40,931 nucleotides of DNA from Polyangiaceae bacterium (GTDB taxonomy: Bacteria > Myxococcota_A > Polyangia > Polyangiales > Polyangiaceae), in the NCBI GenBank assembly GCA_009781005.1, contig WQYX01000033.1, forward strand, positions 1 through 40,931. Direction: 5' to 3'. Below, piece by piece: positions 15,807 to 23,569 of the stretch. Within the stretch, counting starts at the first letter, position 1, and every line of letters starts with the position of its first letter. The notes under the pieces are model-generated. The model was given only the letters and a program-made list of their open reading frames with translations. It searched no databases and was not told the origin of the DNA. The translations under genes were made by a program, and so were the position numbers.

Positions 15807-16051
15807 CTTTCCACATCCTTCCGCTCAAAAACGATGCGCCTGCCAATCTTGATCGCGGGCAGTTCTGCGCGGACATAGTCCTTGAAGGTGGAGTTGCTTA
15901 CCCCGAGCAACTGTGCAGCCTCGCGCGCATTCAGAAACTCTCGCGGCGAGGGCGCTGGTTTCTGTGCAGCGAGCAACCCATCTGCCGTTGCGGCGGCTCG
16001 CAGTGCTGAAAATTCTCCGGCCTCGCGCGCCTGGTCTTCCCTTTCTTTCAC
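15638..16051 (-). CDS. Excisionase-like helix-turn-helix DNA-binding protein
   Basis: A 137-residue protein with a MerR/excisionase-type winged helix at about residues 38-95: F-L-N-A-R-E-A-A-Q-L-L-G-V-S-N-S-T-F-K-D-Y-V, then I-K-I-G-R-R-I-V-F-E-R-K-D-V-E-R-W. This pattern is typical of small DNA-binding proteins next to integrases that control excision direction or integrase expression. The last ~55 residues are read over the 5' end of the integrase gene in another frame. Because the integrase frame there carries a recognisable N-terminal domain, the tail of this protein may be less constrained. Both genes are on the minus strand, probably co-transcribed. Confidence 0.75.
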   Translation of the reverse strand: MKEREDQAREAGEFSALRAAATADGLLAAQKPAPSPREFLNAREAAQLLGVSNSTFKDYVRAELPAIKIGRRIVFERKDVERWARERKADGLSVSPKEMVVRRISYASDMEAAASKNQRVAQIREKLLKKPRASTRT

Positions 16052-16167
16052 GAGCGCTGGGCGTGGACGCAGAGCAACTCACCGCGGTGCGGTATAACGT
16101 GGAGTATGGCGGCGTCTTTGCGGACCAGCCGGCGCGATCTTCAAGTGGGAGGACGTCGTCACTTCGT

Positions 16168-16272
16168 GTCGACGTGTCGACCGTTGGACGAGATGAAAAG
16201 CTGATCCGCGAGTACATCCGGAACCAGGAGAAAGAGGGCAAGAAGCTGGATCAACTCCTACTGACGAAGTGA
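16168..16272 (+). pseudogene. IS200/IS605-type tnpA remnant (C-terminal end)
   Basis: The reading frame ends with V-D-V-S-T-V-G-R-D-E-K-L-I-R-E-Y-I-R-N-Q-E, matching the C-terminal helix of IS200-type Y1 transposases, where the Tyr of R-E-Y-I-R-N-Q is the nucleophile. The upstream HUH-bearing part (about 100 residues) is missing; the preceding sequence in this frame has no family similarity. Only the 3' end of an insertion sequence therefore remains, followed by its hairpin-rich end. Confidence 0.65.
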
Positions 16273-16278
16273 GATCTC

Positions 16279-16390
16279 GCCGCCTTTAGGCGGCTCCCAT
16301 GGCCTCGTGAGCGGCGCCCGTTCCAAACCGCTTTGAGCGGTTCACGCGTAAGCATCTGAACCCACCGGCTTTGCTGGTGGTGGTTCAGTA
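16279..16390 (+). other. Hairpin-rich right end of the IS200/IS605 remnant
   Basis: Three successive stem-loops: GCCGCC-TTTA-GGCGGC (16279-16294), AACCGCT-TTG-AGCGGTT (16326-16342), and a GAAC-CCACC ... GGTGG-GTTC hairpin (16358-16385). They start just after the tnpA remnant stop codon. Subterminal hairpins are the single-strand recognition elements of IS200/IS605 ends, and in TnpB-bearing relatives this region also yields the guide RNA. No tnpB is present here. It ends about 115 bp before the large NTPase gene. Confidence 0.55.
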
Positions 16391-16503
16391 AGTCAGACAC
16401 GAGCACGGAGCGTCTCCTCAGCGGCCGTCGCGAACTCGCCTTCCTGAGCGGGGCATGATGATGCGACACTGGTTCGGCGATTCAGGCGAGGAACTGATCT
16501 GAG

Positions 16504-19500
16504 ATGGCGACCGATACTGCGACGAAGCTCGAGAAGATGACAAACCGCGCGGACTTCGAAATCCTCGCGCTTCAGATCCTTCGGACTCGCGAACCGATAT
16601 ACGCCGCCATCATTCGGGTTGGAATCAATGCGAAGGGCGAAACCATCCGTTCGCCTGTAGACGGGTTCTGCCTTGTACCGGGCAGCTCGCCGCCGCACTT
16701 CGTGACGTTTCAATCGACGACGACCGACGCGGATGGTTTGAAGCGGAAGTGGTTATTCGATCATAAAAAGGTGCCGTCATCCTCAACGACGAAGCGACGC
16801 AAGCCGAAACGGCCGCCTGGCGAGTCGGACGACGGCGATCTCGTAAAGGGGGCACGTGAGTCGAAGAAACTACTTGCGGATTATCCGACAGCGAAGTTCA
16901 CCGTCGTGCTGGCGACGAATCAGGTCGTCGAGAAAGAGCTTTGTCTCGAGGTGGTCGCAGCTGCGGAGGCTTGGGGCGTCGATTGCGATATCTGGGAGCA
17001 ATCACGACTTGCAGACGCGTTGGATACGACCAGCACCGGCCAATACTTGCGCTGGTATTACTTCCGGACGGCTGCGGAACGTCTGTCGTCCGACTTGCTC
17101 GCGCAAATTGCCCGCGAGAACCTCGATGCGTATTCCGGCCATGCGCGGATCTCGGATCCTGCCAGATGGGTTCCTCGCGATGTTGAGCGTCGCGCAATTG
17201 CGGAACTAAGTGACGCGACTGCATCCGTACTTCTGCTCGTTGGGGAGTCAGGTTTCGGGAAGACCGTAGCTGCCTATAGGGTTATGGAGGCGTGGCTCAA
17301 GCGAGACGGGTACGCCCTCTGGCTGTCTGAAGCTATCATCGAGCGGGCTGTGTCCGCCGAGGATGCCATCGACCTTGTGTTGCGTGACCGGTTTCCGTCG
17401 TTGATCGAATCTGCAATAAGGGTGCTCCCCGAGGTTCTCGGTGGTCAACGTCTCCTCGTCGTTGTCGACGATTTGAATCGTGCGAATCGACCGCGGGATC
17501 TTCTTCGCAAGGTCACTGCGTGGGCTTCGGGTGCAAACGCAGAGACAAAGTCGCCAGGGCCATTCCTCTTCCTTTGTCCACTTTGGCCACGAGTGAGAGA
17601 TGGTTTCGACGCCTGTTCGCAGCCGCATGTGCGGCAGCTGCCGGTTGGAATGATGAGCCTATCGGAAGCGTGCGCTGCCCTCGACCCTGGCACGGACCAG
17701 TGCGAAAAACTCGCCGAGGACTTGGCGTTCGATCCGTTAGCAATCGCGCTCTACAACGAGATGCGCGCAGCCGGGGCCATTGAGCAACCTCGTGTGACAG
17801 CACGCGAGATCCTGACGAAGTTCATCGAGCGATCTATCGATGCCGTGCAGGGCGTTCCGGGTTCGAACTGCACATCCAGCGAGCACTGGGAGGTCATGGA
17901 GTGTATTGCGGAGAAGAGTGTCTCCACAAAGGTGCTCACTCCTCCGGTAGAGACGGTGCACGAATGGCTCGCCAGCAATCGACGCAGTCAAGCGCTTCGT
18001 GAACTGCTCAAGCACTCCGGACTGCTCTGGGACGACGCCACGGCTCGGAATCTGCAGTACAGACACGATCGCGTTCGCGATCGCGTGCTCTCGTACGGCA
18101 TGAGGAGGGTTGCACTCGACGATCAAAAGAGAGAGCTGCTTCTTGACCCATTCTTCGCCGAGATTGCGGCGAGCGCGCTTATTGACCTTGGTGTCGAGTG
18201 CACACTGGTCAAATTGTTTTCCAAGCGCGCTCCACTGGTGCTGGCCCTAGCATTGGCGATGGTGCGCTCCGGCTCTGACGATGAGCAGCGGCTCAAGGTC
18301 GGTCTCCGGGACTGGGCCTTGGCAGCGCGTAACACCCAGGATGTCCACAGCCGACTCGTGTTTCGAGCCCTTGTACGCATGGACACCCCAGTCATTCTAG
18401 GGCTTGCTGACGTGCTGCCTGCCAACGATTTCGACGTGCTTCTTGCTCGCTTCCGCAACGGAGATGCGGTCGCCGGGATACAGTTCTTCGGGTCTCGTCT
18501 CGGTGAACCGACGGCGTCCTATGCGGATCGCGATGAAGCAATCGCCGCCGTCCGACGCTATCACCTCACGTCTCTCGGAGACGCGCTCTCCTCGCTAATT
18601 CCAAGGCTAGAGGAGGACCGACACAGGACCGACGCAATCATTCTATGCGGCTTTCTGGCGACGCCTAAAACACTGCGGCTTGCAATGGAGTGCTGGCGAA
18701 GTGCGACCGATCGGCACGCACTTCTCGCGGCAAGCCTCTGGGCCCAACTCTCGGCGACCGGAGCGCCCGACGAGCCGTCAATAGACGAACTGCTCAGAGA
18801 GTACGCTTCTCTCTCGGATGAGGAGGGCGAGGCTTCAATGAGCGAGCGCACCGCTGTCCACGTGTATCTTCAGTGTAGCAAGCCAGTGATGTCCGCCGAG
18901 ATGTTAGCCGTGCTGCGGGATCGCACGGTACCAGACGAGACGCTTCGTTCGCTTGCGTGGACTCTCTTCCCGGGCGTTGACCATCCGACGGCGGTTGAAG
19001 TGATGTCGAGGTTGGCCGCAGATCTGGAAGAACAGGTCAAGGTGGAGGGAGGCATGCCCTTCGGCCTGATGAGATTCGCTGATGAGTGGACACGCGGCAG
19101 TCGTCGAATGAGCACGAAGGCAACCGCACATCTCCGTGCGTTGTGGACGCGGGAGTCCGAATCTGTGTCGGTCCGGAAGTGGGCCTTTCAACTCTGGCTC
19201 GCCGGGGGTGCGTGGGACCTGAACGAACTGGTTGCTGTTCCAGTTGACGGTCCATTCGGCGATGCTGCAATTTGGGCGCGCGCAAAGCGCGCCGATCCGT
19301 CCTGCGCCCAACTGGTGGCCGAGCGCTTTGCGAAGTCGACTCGATGGGCGAGCGTAGTCGCACAGGTGTGGTCGGATGCGCTCCGTCAGGTAACCGAGAC
19401 CCACATGCAGAACTTGGGCAACCCGCTTTCGGACCGGGCGCACGATGTTGCCCAACTTCTGATGCGTGCTCCGGGACAGGATGCGCGAGCCCTCCTGGAA

Positions 19501-20166
19501 AACCACTGGGAACGCGTTCGCAGGAGCCCCTGTTTCATCCACGCGGCAATCGCGATTGGTGGAGATCGACTGCAGGAGCTCGTGAAGGAGGCGATTCAGT
19601 CGTGGCCAGAAGGTGAGGAGTCGCCGTTCAAGCACCTGACGATGCACCTGCATATTCATTTCGAGGATGAGGCACGATTCATCAACCAAGAGGTCGTTCA
19701 GCGGTTGCTCCCGTACATTCCGCGTCTGGAGGAGTTCGACGTTGAGCGGATCGCGGAAGCCTGTCGTCGCCGGGGGTTTGCCTCTTGGGGCCGGGCGTAC
19801 GTGGCGCCGCTGGTGTCGGAATCGGTGCGTCGAAGAGTGTTCCCGACTGAAGAAGACCTAAAGCGGGAGCTGGACGATGCTGTCGCAATGAATGACGACC
19901 GCGCCGGGTTTCCAGAAGGATATGTTTGGGCTGAGCGTGCGAGGGAACGTGTCGACAAGACGATCGATCTTGTCAACGTGATTGACGGTTGGCTCGAACA
20001 CTCTTCGATTCCGAGGAGGTTGGGCGTGGCTGCGGACGCGCTGATAGAGATTGGGGAACGGCGGGGGATTGAAGTTCTGAACCGAAGAATCGACGCCAAT
20101 AATGTGCAACAGCAGCACCTCCTGAACAGCGCAACCACGCTGATACGGCGGAGAAGCCTCACCTAA
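16504..20166 (+). CDS. Large STAND-like P-loop NTPase with nuclease-like N-terminus (putative antiphage effector)
   Basis: A 1220-residue multidomain protein. Residues ~10-185 look like a restriction-endonuclease-type fold: S-P-V-D-G-F (Asp53), then H-F-V-T-F-Q-S-T-T-T, where Gln70-x-Thr stands in place of (D/E)xK, then a long helix and the strand F-T-V-V-L-A-T. Residues ~225-480 form a P-loop NTPase with Walker A G-E-S-G-F-G-K-T (247-254) and Walker B L-L-V-V-V-D-D-L-N-R (317-326). A winged-helix-like stretch with R-H-D-R-V-R-D-R-V-L follows near 520, then about 650 residues of helical repeats. This effector-NTPase-helical sensor layout is that of STAND/NACHT defence proteins such as Avs, which sense phage proteins and then activate the N-terminal effector. 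Membership is inferred from architecture only. ATG 16504 has GAGGAA upstream. It is the main cargo of the tRNA-Leu element. Confidence 0.75.
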   Translation: MATDTATKLEKMTNRADFEILALQILRTREPIYAAIIRVGINAKGETIRSPVDGFCLVPGSSPPHFVTFQSTTTDADGLKRKWLFDHKKVPSSSTTKRRKPKRPPGESDDGDLVKGARESKKLLADYPTAKFTVVLATNQVVEKELCLEVVAAAEAWGVDCDIWEQSRLADALDTTSTGQYLRWYYFRTAAERLSSDLLAQIARENLDAYSGHARISDPARWVPRDVERRAIAELSDATASVLLLVGESGFGKTVAAYRVMEAWLKRDGYALWLSEAIIERAVSAEDAIDLVLRDRFPSLIESAIRVLPEVLGGQRLLVVVDDLNRANRPRDLLRKVTAWASGANAETKSPGPFLFLCPLWPRVRDGFDACSQPHVRQLPVGMMSLSEACAALDPGTDQCEKLAEDLAFDPLAIALYNEMRAAGAIEQPRVTAREILTKFIERSIDAVQGVPGSNCTSSEHWEVMECIAEKSVSTKVLTPPVETVHEWLASNRRSQALRELLKHSGLLWDDATARNLQYRHDRVRDRVLSYGMRRVALDDQKRELLLDPFFAEIAASALIDLGVECTLVKLFSKRAPLVLALALAMVRSGSDDEQRLKVGLRDWALAARNTQDVHSRLVFRALVRMDTPVILGLADVLPANDFDVLLARFRNGDAVAGIQFFGSRLGEPTASYADRDEAIAAVRRYHLTSLGDALSSLIPRLEEDRHRTDAIILCGFLATPKTLRLAMECWRSATDRHALLAASLWAQLSATGAPDEPSIDELLREYASLSDEEGEASMSERTAVHVYLQCSKPVMSAEMLAVLRDRTVPDETLRSLAWTLFPGVDHPTAVEVMSRLAADLEEQVKVEGGMPFGLMRFADEWTRGSRRMSTKATAHLRALWTRESESVSVRKWAFQLWLAGGAWDLNELVAVPVDGPFGDAAIWARAKRADPSCAQLVAERFAKSTRWASVVAQVWSDALRQVTETHMQNLGNPLSDRAHDVAQLLMRAPGQDARALLENHWERVRRSPCFIHAAIAIGGDRLQELVKEAIQSWPEGEESPFKHLTMHLHIHFEDEARFINQEVVQRLLPYIPRLEEFDVERIAEACRRRGFASWGRAYVAPLVSESVRRRVFPTEEDLKRELDDAVAMNDDRAGFPEGYVWAERARERVDKTIDLVNVIDGWLEHSSIPRRLGVAADALIEIGERRGIEVLNRRIDANNVQQQHLLNSATTLIRRRSLT

Positions 20167-20304
20167 GCGGCTGCGCGGAGTGCCCCACACACGCCACGAG
20201 CAGGTGAGCTACGTTCGTCTTCCAGTCTGCGTACAAACTCTGACTTGGGCCTCGGCTGCGTTCGCATTCGCACTCGGCGGTAATTGAACCGTGCTCGTCG
20301 AATT

Positions 20305-20337
20305 GCACAAAAGGGAACCATAGGTTACGTTTTGTGC
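20305..20337. promoter_or_regulatory. Inverted-repeat operator before the AbiE pair
   Basis: A perfect 8-bp inverted repeat, GCACAAAA (20305-20312) and TTTTGTGC (20330-20337), ends one base before the antitoxin GTG start. The inner GGAACC/GGTTAC is near-complementary. AbiEi antitoxins are known to repress their own operon by binding inverted repeats, so this is the likely autoregulatory site. No strong Shine-Dalgarno sequence precedes the start. Confidence 0.6.
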
Positions 20338-20338
20338 T

Positions 20339-20923
20339 GTGCTCCGCTCCGATACCAGCGGACCGGATTGGAACCGGCTGTTCGAAATCGCCTCTGGTCA
20401 GGCTGGCTATTTCACGACCAAACAGGCGGCGGACGCGGGTTACTCAACGCACCTGCTGCGAAAGCACTTTCATGCGGGCCGTGTCACCCGTTCTAGGCGT
20501 GGCATCTACCGGCTCGTTCACTTCCCACCGAGCGAGCACGAAGAGCTGGTCACCGCATGGCTTTGGTCCGAGCAGATGGGTGTCATCTCGCACCAAACCG
20601 CACTCGCTCTTCACGGGCTTTCCGATGTGCTACCTGCACATGTCCATCTCACGCTCCCCGCCGCGTGGGGCAAGCGCCGTTTCCGTGTACCGCCCGACGT
20701 GGTGCTGCATCACGCGGACGTTGTGCTCGAAGACCGCGCGTGGTTTGGCGCGGTTCCAATCACGAATTCGCATCGCACACTCCGCGACTGCGCGAACAAT
20801 GGACTCTCCCCCGAGCTGCTTCGGCAAGCCGCACAGCAGGCTCTTCGTCGAGGACTCGTTGCGCGCAACGAACTTGGCGACGTCGACTGCGCGCTCGCGT
20901 CCTTCGGAGGACTGGGAACATGA
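20339..20923 (+). CDS. AbiEi-family antitoxin (type IV toxin-antitoxin)
   Basis: A 194-residue antitoxin of the AbiE system. The N-terminal winged helix reads A-G-Y-F-T-T-K-Q-A-A-D-A-G-Y-S ... F-H-A-G-R-V-T-R-S-R-R-G-I-Y-R-L, the hallmark of AbiEi transcriptional regulators. The following domain has I-S-H-Q-T-A-L-A-L-H-G-L-S-D-V-L-P and P-I-T-N-S-H-R-T-L-R-D-C, also characteristic. In characterised systems the protein represses the operon and neutralises AbiEii without forming a stable complex with it. The stop codon overlaps the toxin start (ATGA), giving the standard antitoxin-first bicistron. GTG 20339 is used because it places the winged helix about 20 residues from the N-terminus, as is usual. 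Confidence 0.9.
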   Translation: MLRSDTSGPDWNRLFEIASGQAGYFTTKQAADAGYSTHLLRKHFHAGRVTRSRRGIYRLVHFPPSEHEELVTAWLWSEQMGVISHQTALALHGLSDVLPAHVHLTLPAAWGKRRFRVPPDVVLHHADVVLEDRAWFGAVPITNSHRTLRDCANNGLSPELLRQAAQQALRRGLVARNELGDVDCALASFGGLGT

Positions 20924-21813
20924 AGCCGGCTCGCACGTACAGCTCGCCCGAGACCTTCAAGCAGGCATTGGAGCAACGGCTCAAGACCTCGTCAAAGAGC
21001 GGCGCGGACTTCGCGCGTCGCAGACAGCTTCTCGTCTTCGACCGCTTCCTCGCACGCCTCGTCGCGACCGTCGGCGAGGCAGCAACGCTCAAAGGTGGAC
21101 TCGTCCTCGAGCTACGCCTCGACCGCGCGCGCACGACCAAGGACGTCGACCTGCACATGGTGGGCTCGCCTGACGACCTGCTCGCGAAGCTGCAACAGGC
21201 CGGGCGCCTCACCCTCGGCGACTTCATGACCTTCGAAGTCGTACCGGCCGCCGACGAAGTGCTGAATGATGCAGTCCAATACGACGGAATCCGTTTCCGC
21301 ACAGAGTGCAGGCTTGCGGGCAAACTCTATGGCCAACCTTTCGGCGTTGATGTCGTGTTCGGCGAGCCAATCTTCGGTCCGCCTGATGTGGTCGTAGCGA
21401 AGGACGTCCTCGCGTTCGCGGGTATCGCACCGCCCACCCTGCGGCTCTACCCGATTGAGACGCACGTCGCGGAGAAGCTCCACGCGTACACGATGCCACG
21501 CACGCGCCCGAACTCGCGCGTAAAGGATTTGCCAGACCTCGCGCTCCTCGCGTCGGCGCAGGAGCTCGACGCCAAGCGGCTTCGCACGGCGCTCGAACAA
21601 ACCTTCACGTTCCGTAAAACCCACGTACTGCCCGGCGAGGTGCCTGTGCCGGCCACGTCTTGGGTCACGCCTTACGCCGCGTTGGCGCGTGAAGATGGTC
21701 TCCGTTGGGCGACGCTCGACGATGTGACGATGGCGACCAAGGCGTTTCTCAATCCACTGCTCGCTGGAGGTCTTGAAGCCACATGGCTTCCCTCGGAGTG
21801 GCGCTGGCGTTGA
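20920..21813 (+). CDS. AbiEii-family nucleotidyltransferase toxin
   Basis: A 297-residue toxin of the nucleotidyltransferase superfamily. The active-site block is L-K-G-G-L-V-L-E-L-R ... A-R-T-T-K-D-V-D-L-H, with the paired Asp for metal binding, and the C-terminal conserved block is H-V-A-E-K-L-H-A-Y ... R-V-K-D-L-P-D-L. AbiEii proteins cause reversible growth arrest and abortive infection; in related toxins the reaction is nucleotide addition to tRNA. The start is ATG 20920 overlapping the antitoxin stop; upstream in-frame codons lie inside the antitoxin gene. It is the last gene of the tRNA-Leu element, 148 bp before attR. Confidence 0.9.
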   Translation: MKPARTYSSPETFKQALEQRLKTSSKSGADFARRRQLLVFDRFLARLVATVGEAATLKGGLVLELRLDRARTTKDVDLHMVGSPDDLLAKLQQAGRLTLGDFMTFEVVPAADEVLNDAVQYDGIRFRTECRLAGKLYGQPFGVDVVFGEPIFGPPDVVVAKDVLAFAGIAPPTLRLYPIETHVAEKLHAYTMPRTRPNSRVKDLPDLALLASAQELDAKRLRTALEQTFTFRKTHVLPGEVPVPATSWVTPYAALAREDGLRWATLDDVTMATKAFLNPLLAGGLEATWLPSEWRWR

Positions 21814-21859
21814 ATCCGTCCAGCAGCGTCTGGAGCGTCGTTGGGACGGCGTCTGCGTT

Positions 21860-21877
21860 GTGCCCCCCGTGCCCCCC
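21860..21877 (+). repeat. Candidate integrase arm-type sites (right pair)
   Basis: Two adjacent direct copies of GTGCCCCCC, at 21860-21868 and 21869-21877, in non-coding DNA about 85 bp inside attR. They are in the same orientation as the pair at 14710-14730 near attL. Their recurrence at both ends fits arm-binding sites for the element's integrase. Confidence 0.45.
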
Positions 21878-21961
21878 AATCGACGGCTTCTGGCGCCCTT
21901 CGGCGGCTTCTTCGACCCGATATTCCAGCTATTTTCCGATGTAGAAGAAAGCCCTTGTCAT

Positions 21962-22014
21962 CTTGAGGTGCTAGCGGGTAACATCGTGCGGGTTCAAGTC
22001 CCGCCCTTCGCACT
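21962..22014 (+). other. attR: duplicated tRNA-Leu 3' segment
   Basis: Matches 14592-14644 at 52 of 53 positions. It lacks the 5' half of a tRNA, so it is an attachment-site remnant and not a gene. The 3' end of a second integrase gene runs into it, so it probably also served as attL of a second element. Confidence 0.92.
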
Positions 22015-23332
22015 GTAAGTTCGCGAAATTGTTGAGGGGGCCAGACCAAAAAGCCAAAACTCCGCCAGAATCGGGAGCGGCGTCGAGGAGGTCTTCTGGC
22101 AGTGCGGGGAAGGGCTCGCCGTGAAGTTTCAGGGCGTCCGGTCCTTCCTTCGCGTAGTGGCTCCACGTTGTCTCTGGCGACTTGTGCCCGGCCCACTTGG
22201 CAAGAAGCCATGAGTCCGTGCCGAGCATCGCGTGCCACGAGCATCCGGCCGTCCTCCAACTGCGGAAGTCGAATGGCATGTGATCGTCGTCGCCTTCGAG
22301 CAGCACGGAATCCGTGATGCCTGCAGCGAGAAGAACGCGTCGCGACATTGCAGCATTTTTCTCCGCGTCGCGCGTGTTCGTTGCGAGCGGGACGAGCGCC
22401 GCGTCCGGTGCTCTCCCGTGGCACATGATCTTCAGCAGCGGGACGAGGTTCGGATGGATTGGCACATCTCGAACCGCCGTCTTGGTCTTCGGTCGCTTCG
22501 TCGCGCCTGTCCGCACCTGCAATGCGCGCCGTACGCGGAGCCTCATCGTTTCCCAATCGACGTCACCGCAACGCAGCCCATACAGCTCCTCGGGTCGCAC
22601 GAACGTGTAGGCGGCAATGATGAAGAGGCGGACCCAGTCGATGACGTCGGCCGCTGACAAGCCGTCGACGTGGCGCACGGCAAGGACCTTGCGGAAGTGC
22701 GACGGCATGAGCGGCTGACGTCCGCGGCTATCCTCAGCCTTCTCCGCGGTCGTAACTGGCGGCTTGATGCCGAGCGCCGGATTCGCGCTCGCAGGGCCGA
22801 CGCGTACGCTCGAATAACGCGGATCGTCGTCGGTGAAGGCTCGCGACAAGGGTGCTTTGACCAAGTCGCTCCAAAGGTTCGCCGCGCGCTTCGCGCTGAT
22901 CTTCGTCGCGGCTGCTTGGGTGAGTCCGTTGCGTAACGCGATGATCTGCTCCGGCTTCACCTTCGTTGGCGGTGTTGTCCCGATGTATGAGGCCGCGTAC
23001 CGATTCCAGTCACCGAACATGCCGCGCGTTGTGTTGCCAAGCTTTTCGTGGACCTCGATGTAGTGTCCGAACCATTCGGTTGCGGTCTCTTCGGTTTCTT
23101 CCGGCACCATGCCGGAGCCACGCGCCTTGTCACTTACGAGCTTCGCCACGCGGCGTGCCTGTGCGCACGAAACACACTCGCACTTCGGCGGCGGCGAGCT
23201 CGGCGAGACTACACACGCTGGGACGTTCGGCAATGCAACCGGTTCGCGTCCGACTCCCGGAATCGTGATGCGTGCTTCCCAGCAGGCAAGTTTCGGATTC
23301 CAACGTGCTGATCCAGTTGCAGGACGAGCCAT
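21971..23332 (-). CDS. Second tyrosine recombinase/integrase, adjoining the tRNA-derived att site
   Basis: A 453-residue integrase unlike the first in sequence. The N-terminal AP2-like segment reads R-W-N-P-K-L-A-C-W-E-A-R-I-T-I; a C-x-C-x-x-C cluster near residue 50 (K-C-E-C-V-S-C) may bind zinc. The catalytic domain has R-P-E-E-L-Y-G-L-R, box II D-F-R-S-W-R (Arg kept, leading His replaced), A-G-H-K-S-P-E-T-T-W and nucleophile Tyr in S-H-Y-A. The last ~10 residues (G-R-D-L-N-P-H-D-V-T-R) are translation of tRNA sequence, so they are created by the integration site. ATG 23332 overlaps the stop of the preceding small frame (TAATG); an in-frame ATG at 23362 would add ten residues. It is probably the integrase of a second element in tandem. 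Confidence 0.88.
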   Translation of the reverse strand: MARPATGSARWNPKLACWEARITIPGVGREPVALPNVPACVVSPSSPPPKCECVSCAQARRVAKLVSDKARGSGMVPEETEETATEWFGHYIEVHEKLGNTTRGMFGDWNRYAASYIGTTPPTKVKPEQIIALRNGLTQAAATKISAKRAANLWSDLVKAPLSRAFTDDDPRYSSVRVGPASANPALGIKPPVTTAEKAEDSRGRQPLMPSHFRKVLAVRHVDGLSAADVIDWVRLFIIAAYTFVRPEELYGLRCGDVDWETMRLRVRRALQVRTGATKRPKTKTAVRDVPIHPNLVPLLKIMCHGRAPDAALVPLATNTRDAEKNAAMSRRVLLAAGITDSVLLEGDDDHMPFDFRSWRTAGCSWHAMLGTDSWLLAKWAGHKSPETTWSHYAKEGPDALKLHGEPFPALPEDLLDAAPDSGGVLAFWSGPLNNFANLQCEGRDLNPHDVTR

Positions 23333-23496
23333 TACGCCGCCTCGCCACGAACGGGCATGCATTCCAGAAAGGCAAGGGCTGCGTGTGTCATTCGTCGTTG
23401 CGAGGGACTGTAGGTCGAGATGGTCATCTCGTGTACGCGCTCCTGCGACAGCACGAATCTGCCTGACGTCTTCTTTTGCCTCCCACGGGAGGGCAT
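23332..23496 (-). CDS. Small hypothetical protein coupled to the second integrase
   Basis: A 54-codon frame whose TAA stop overlaps the integrase ATG as TAATG, implying translational coupling. The peptide is basic at its N-terminus (G-R-Q-K-K-T) with R-F-V-L-S-Q-E-R and a C-terminal A-A-L-A-F-L-E-C segment. No family is recognised. Its position fits a small regulator or excisionase-like accessory. The frame is open farther upstream, so the start is uncertain. Confidence 0.35.
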   Translation of the reverse strand: MPSRGRQKKTSGRFVLSQERVHEMTISTYSPSQRRMTHAALAFLECMPVRGEAA

Positions 23497-23569
23497 GACA
23501 TTGCCTCGCCGAGGCCGCGCGATCGCTCGGTCTGACGCTGCCGAACTCCGCTCAACCGAGCCGAACGGC

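Larger units (their letters stand above)
14592..22014. mobile_element. 7.4-kb integrative element in tRNA-Leu carrying putative defence genes
   Basis: Bounded by 53-bp direct repeats 7370 bp apart, with a tyrosine integrase gene pointing into the tRNA-side att. Cargo in order: excisionase-like HTH gene, an IS200-type remnant, a large STAND-like NTPase and an AbiE toxin-antitoxin pair. There are no structural phage, conjugation or replication genes, so mobilisation would depend on the integrase, possibly with helper functions. The content matches the integrase-plus-defence-cargo plan known for small defence islands. Confidence 0.85.

Noticed and set aside
21962..22014. Possible second tRNA-Leu gene
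   Set aside because: The 5' half (acceptor, D arm) is missing, so it is an attachment-site duplicate and not a functional tRNA.
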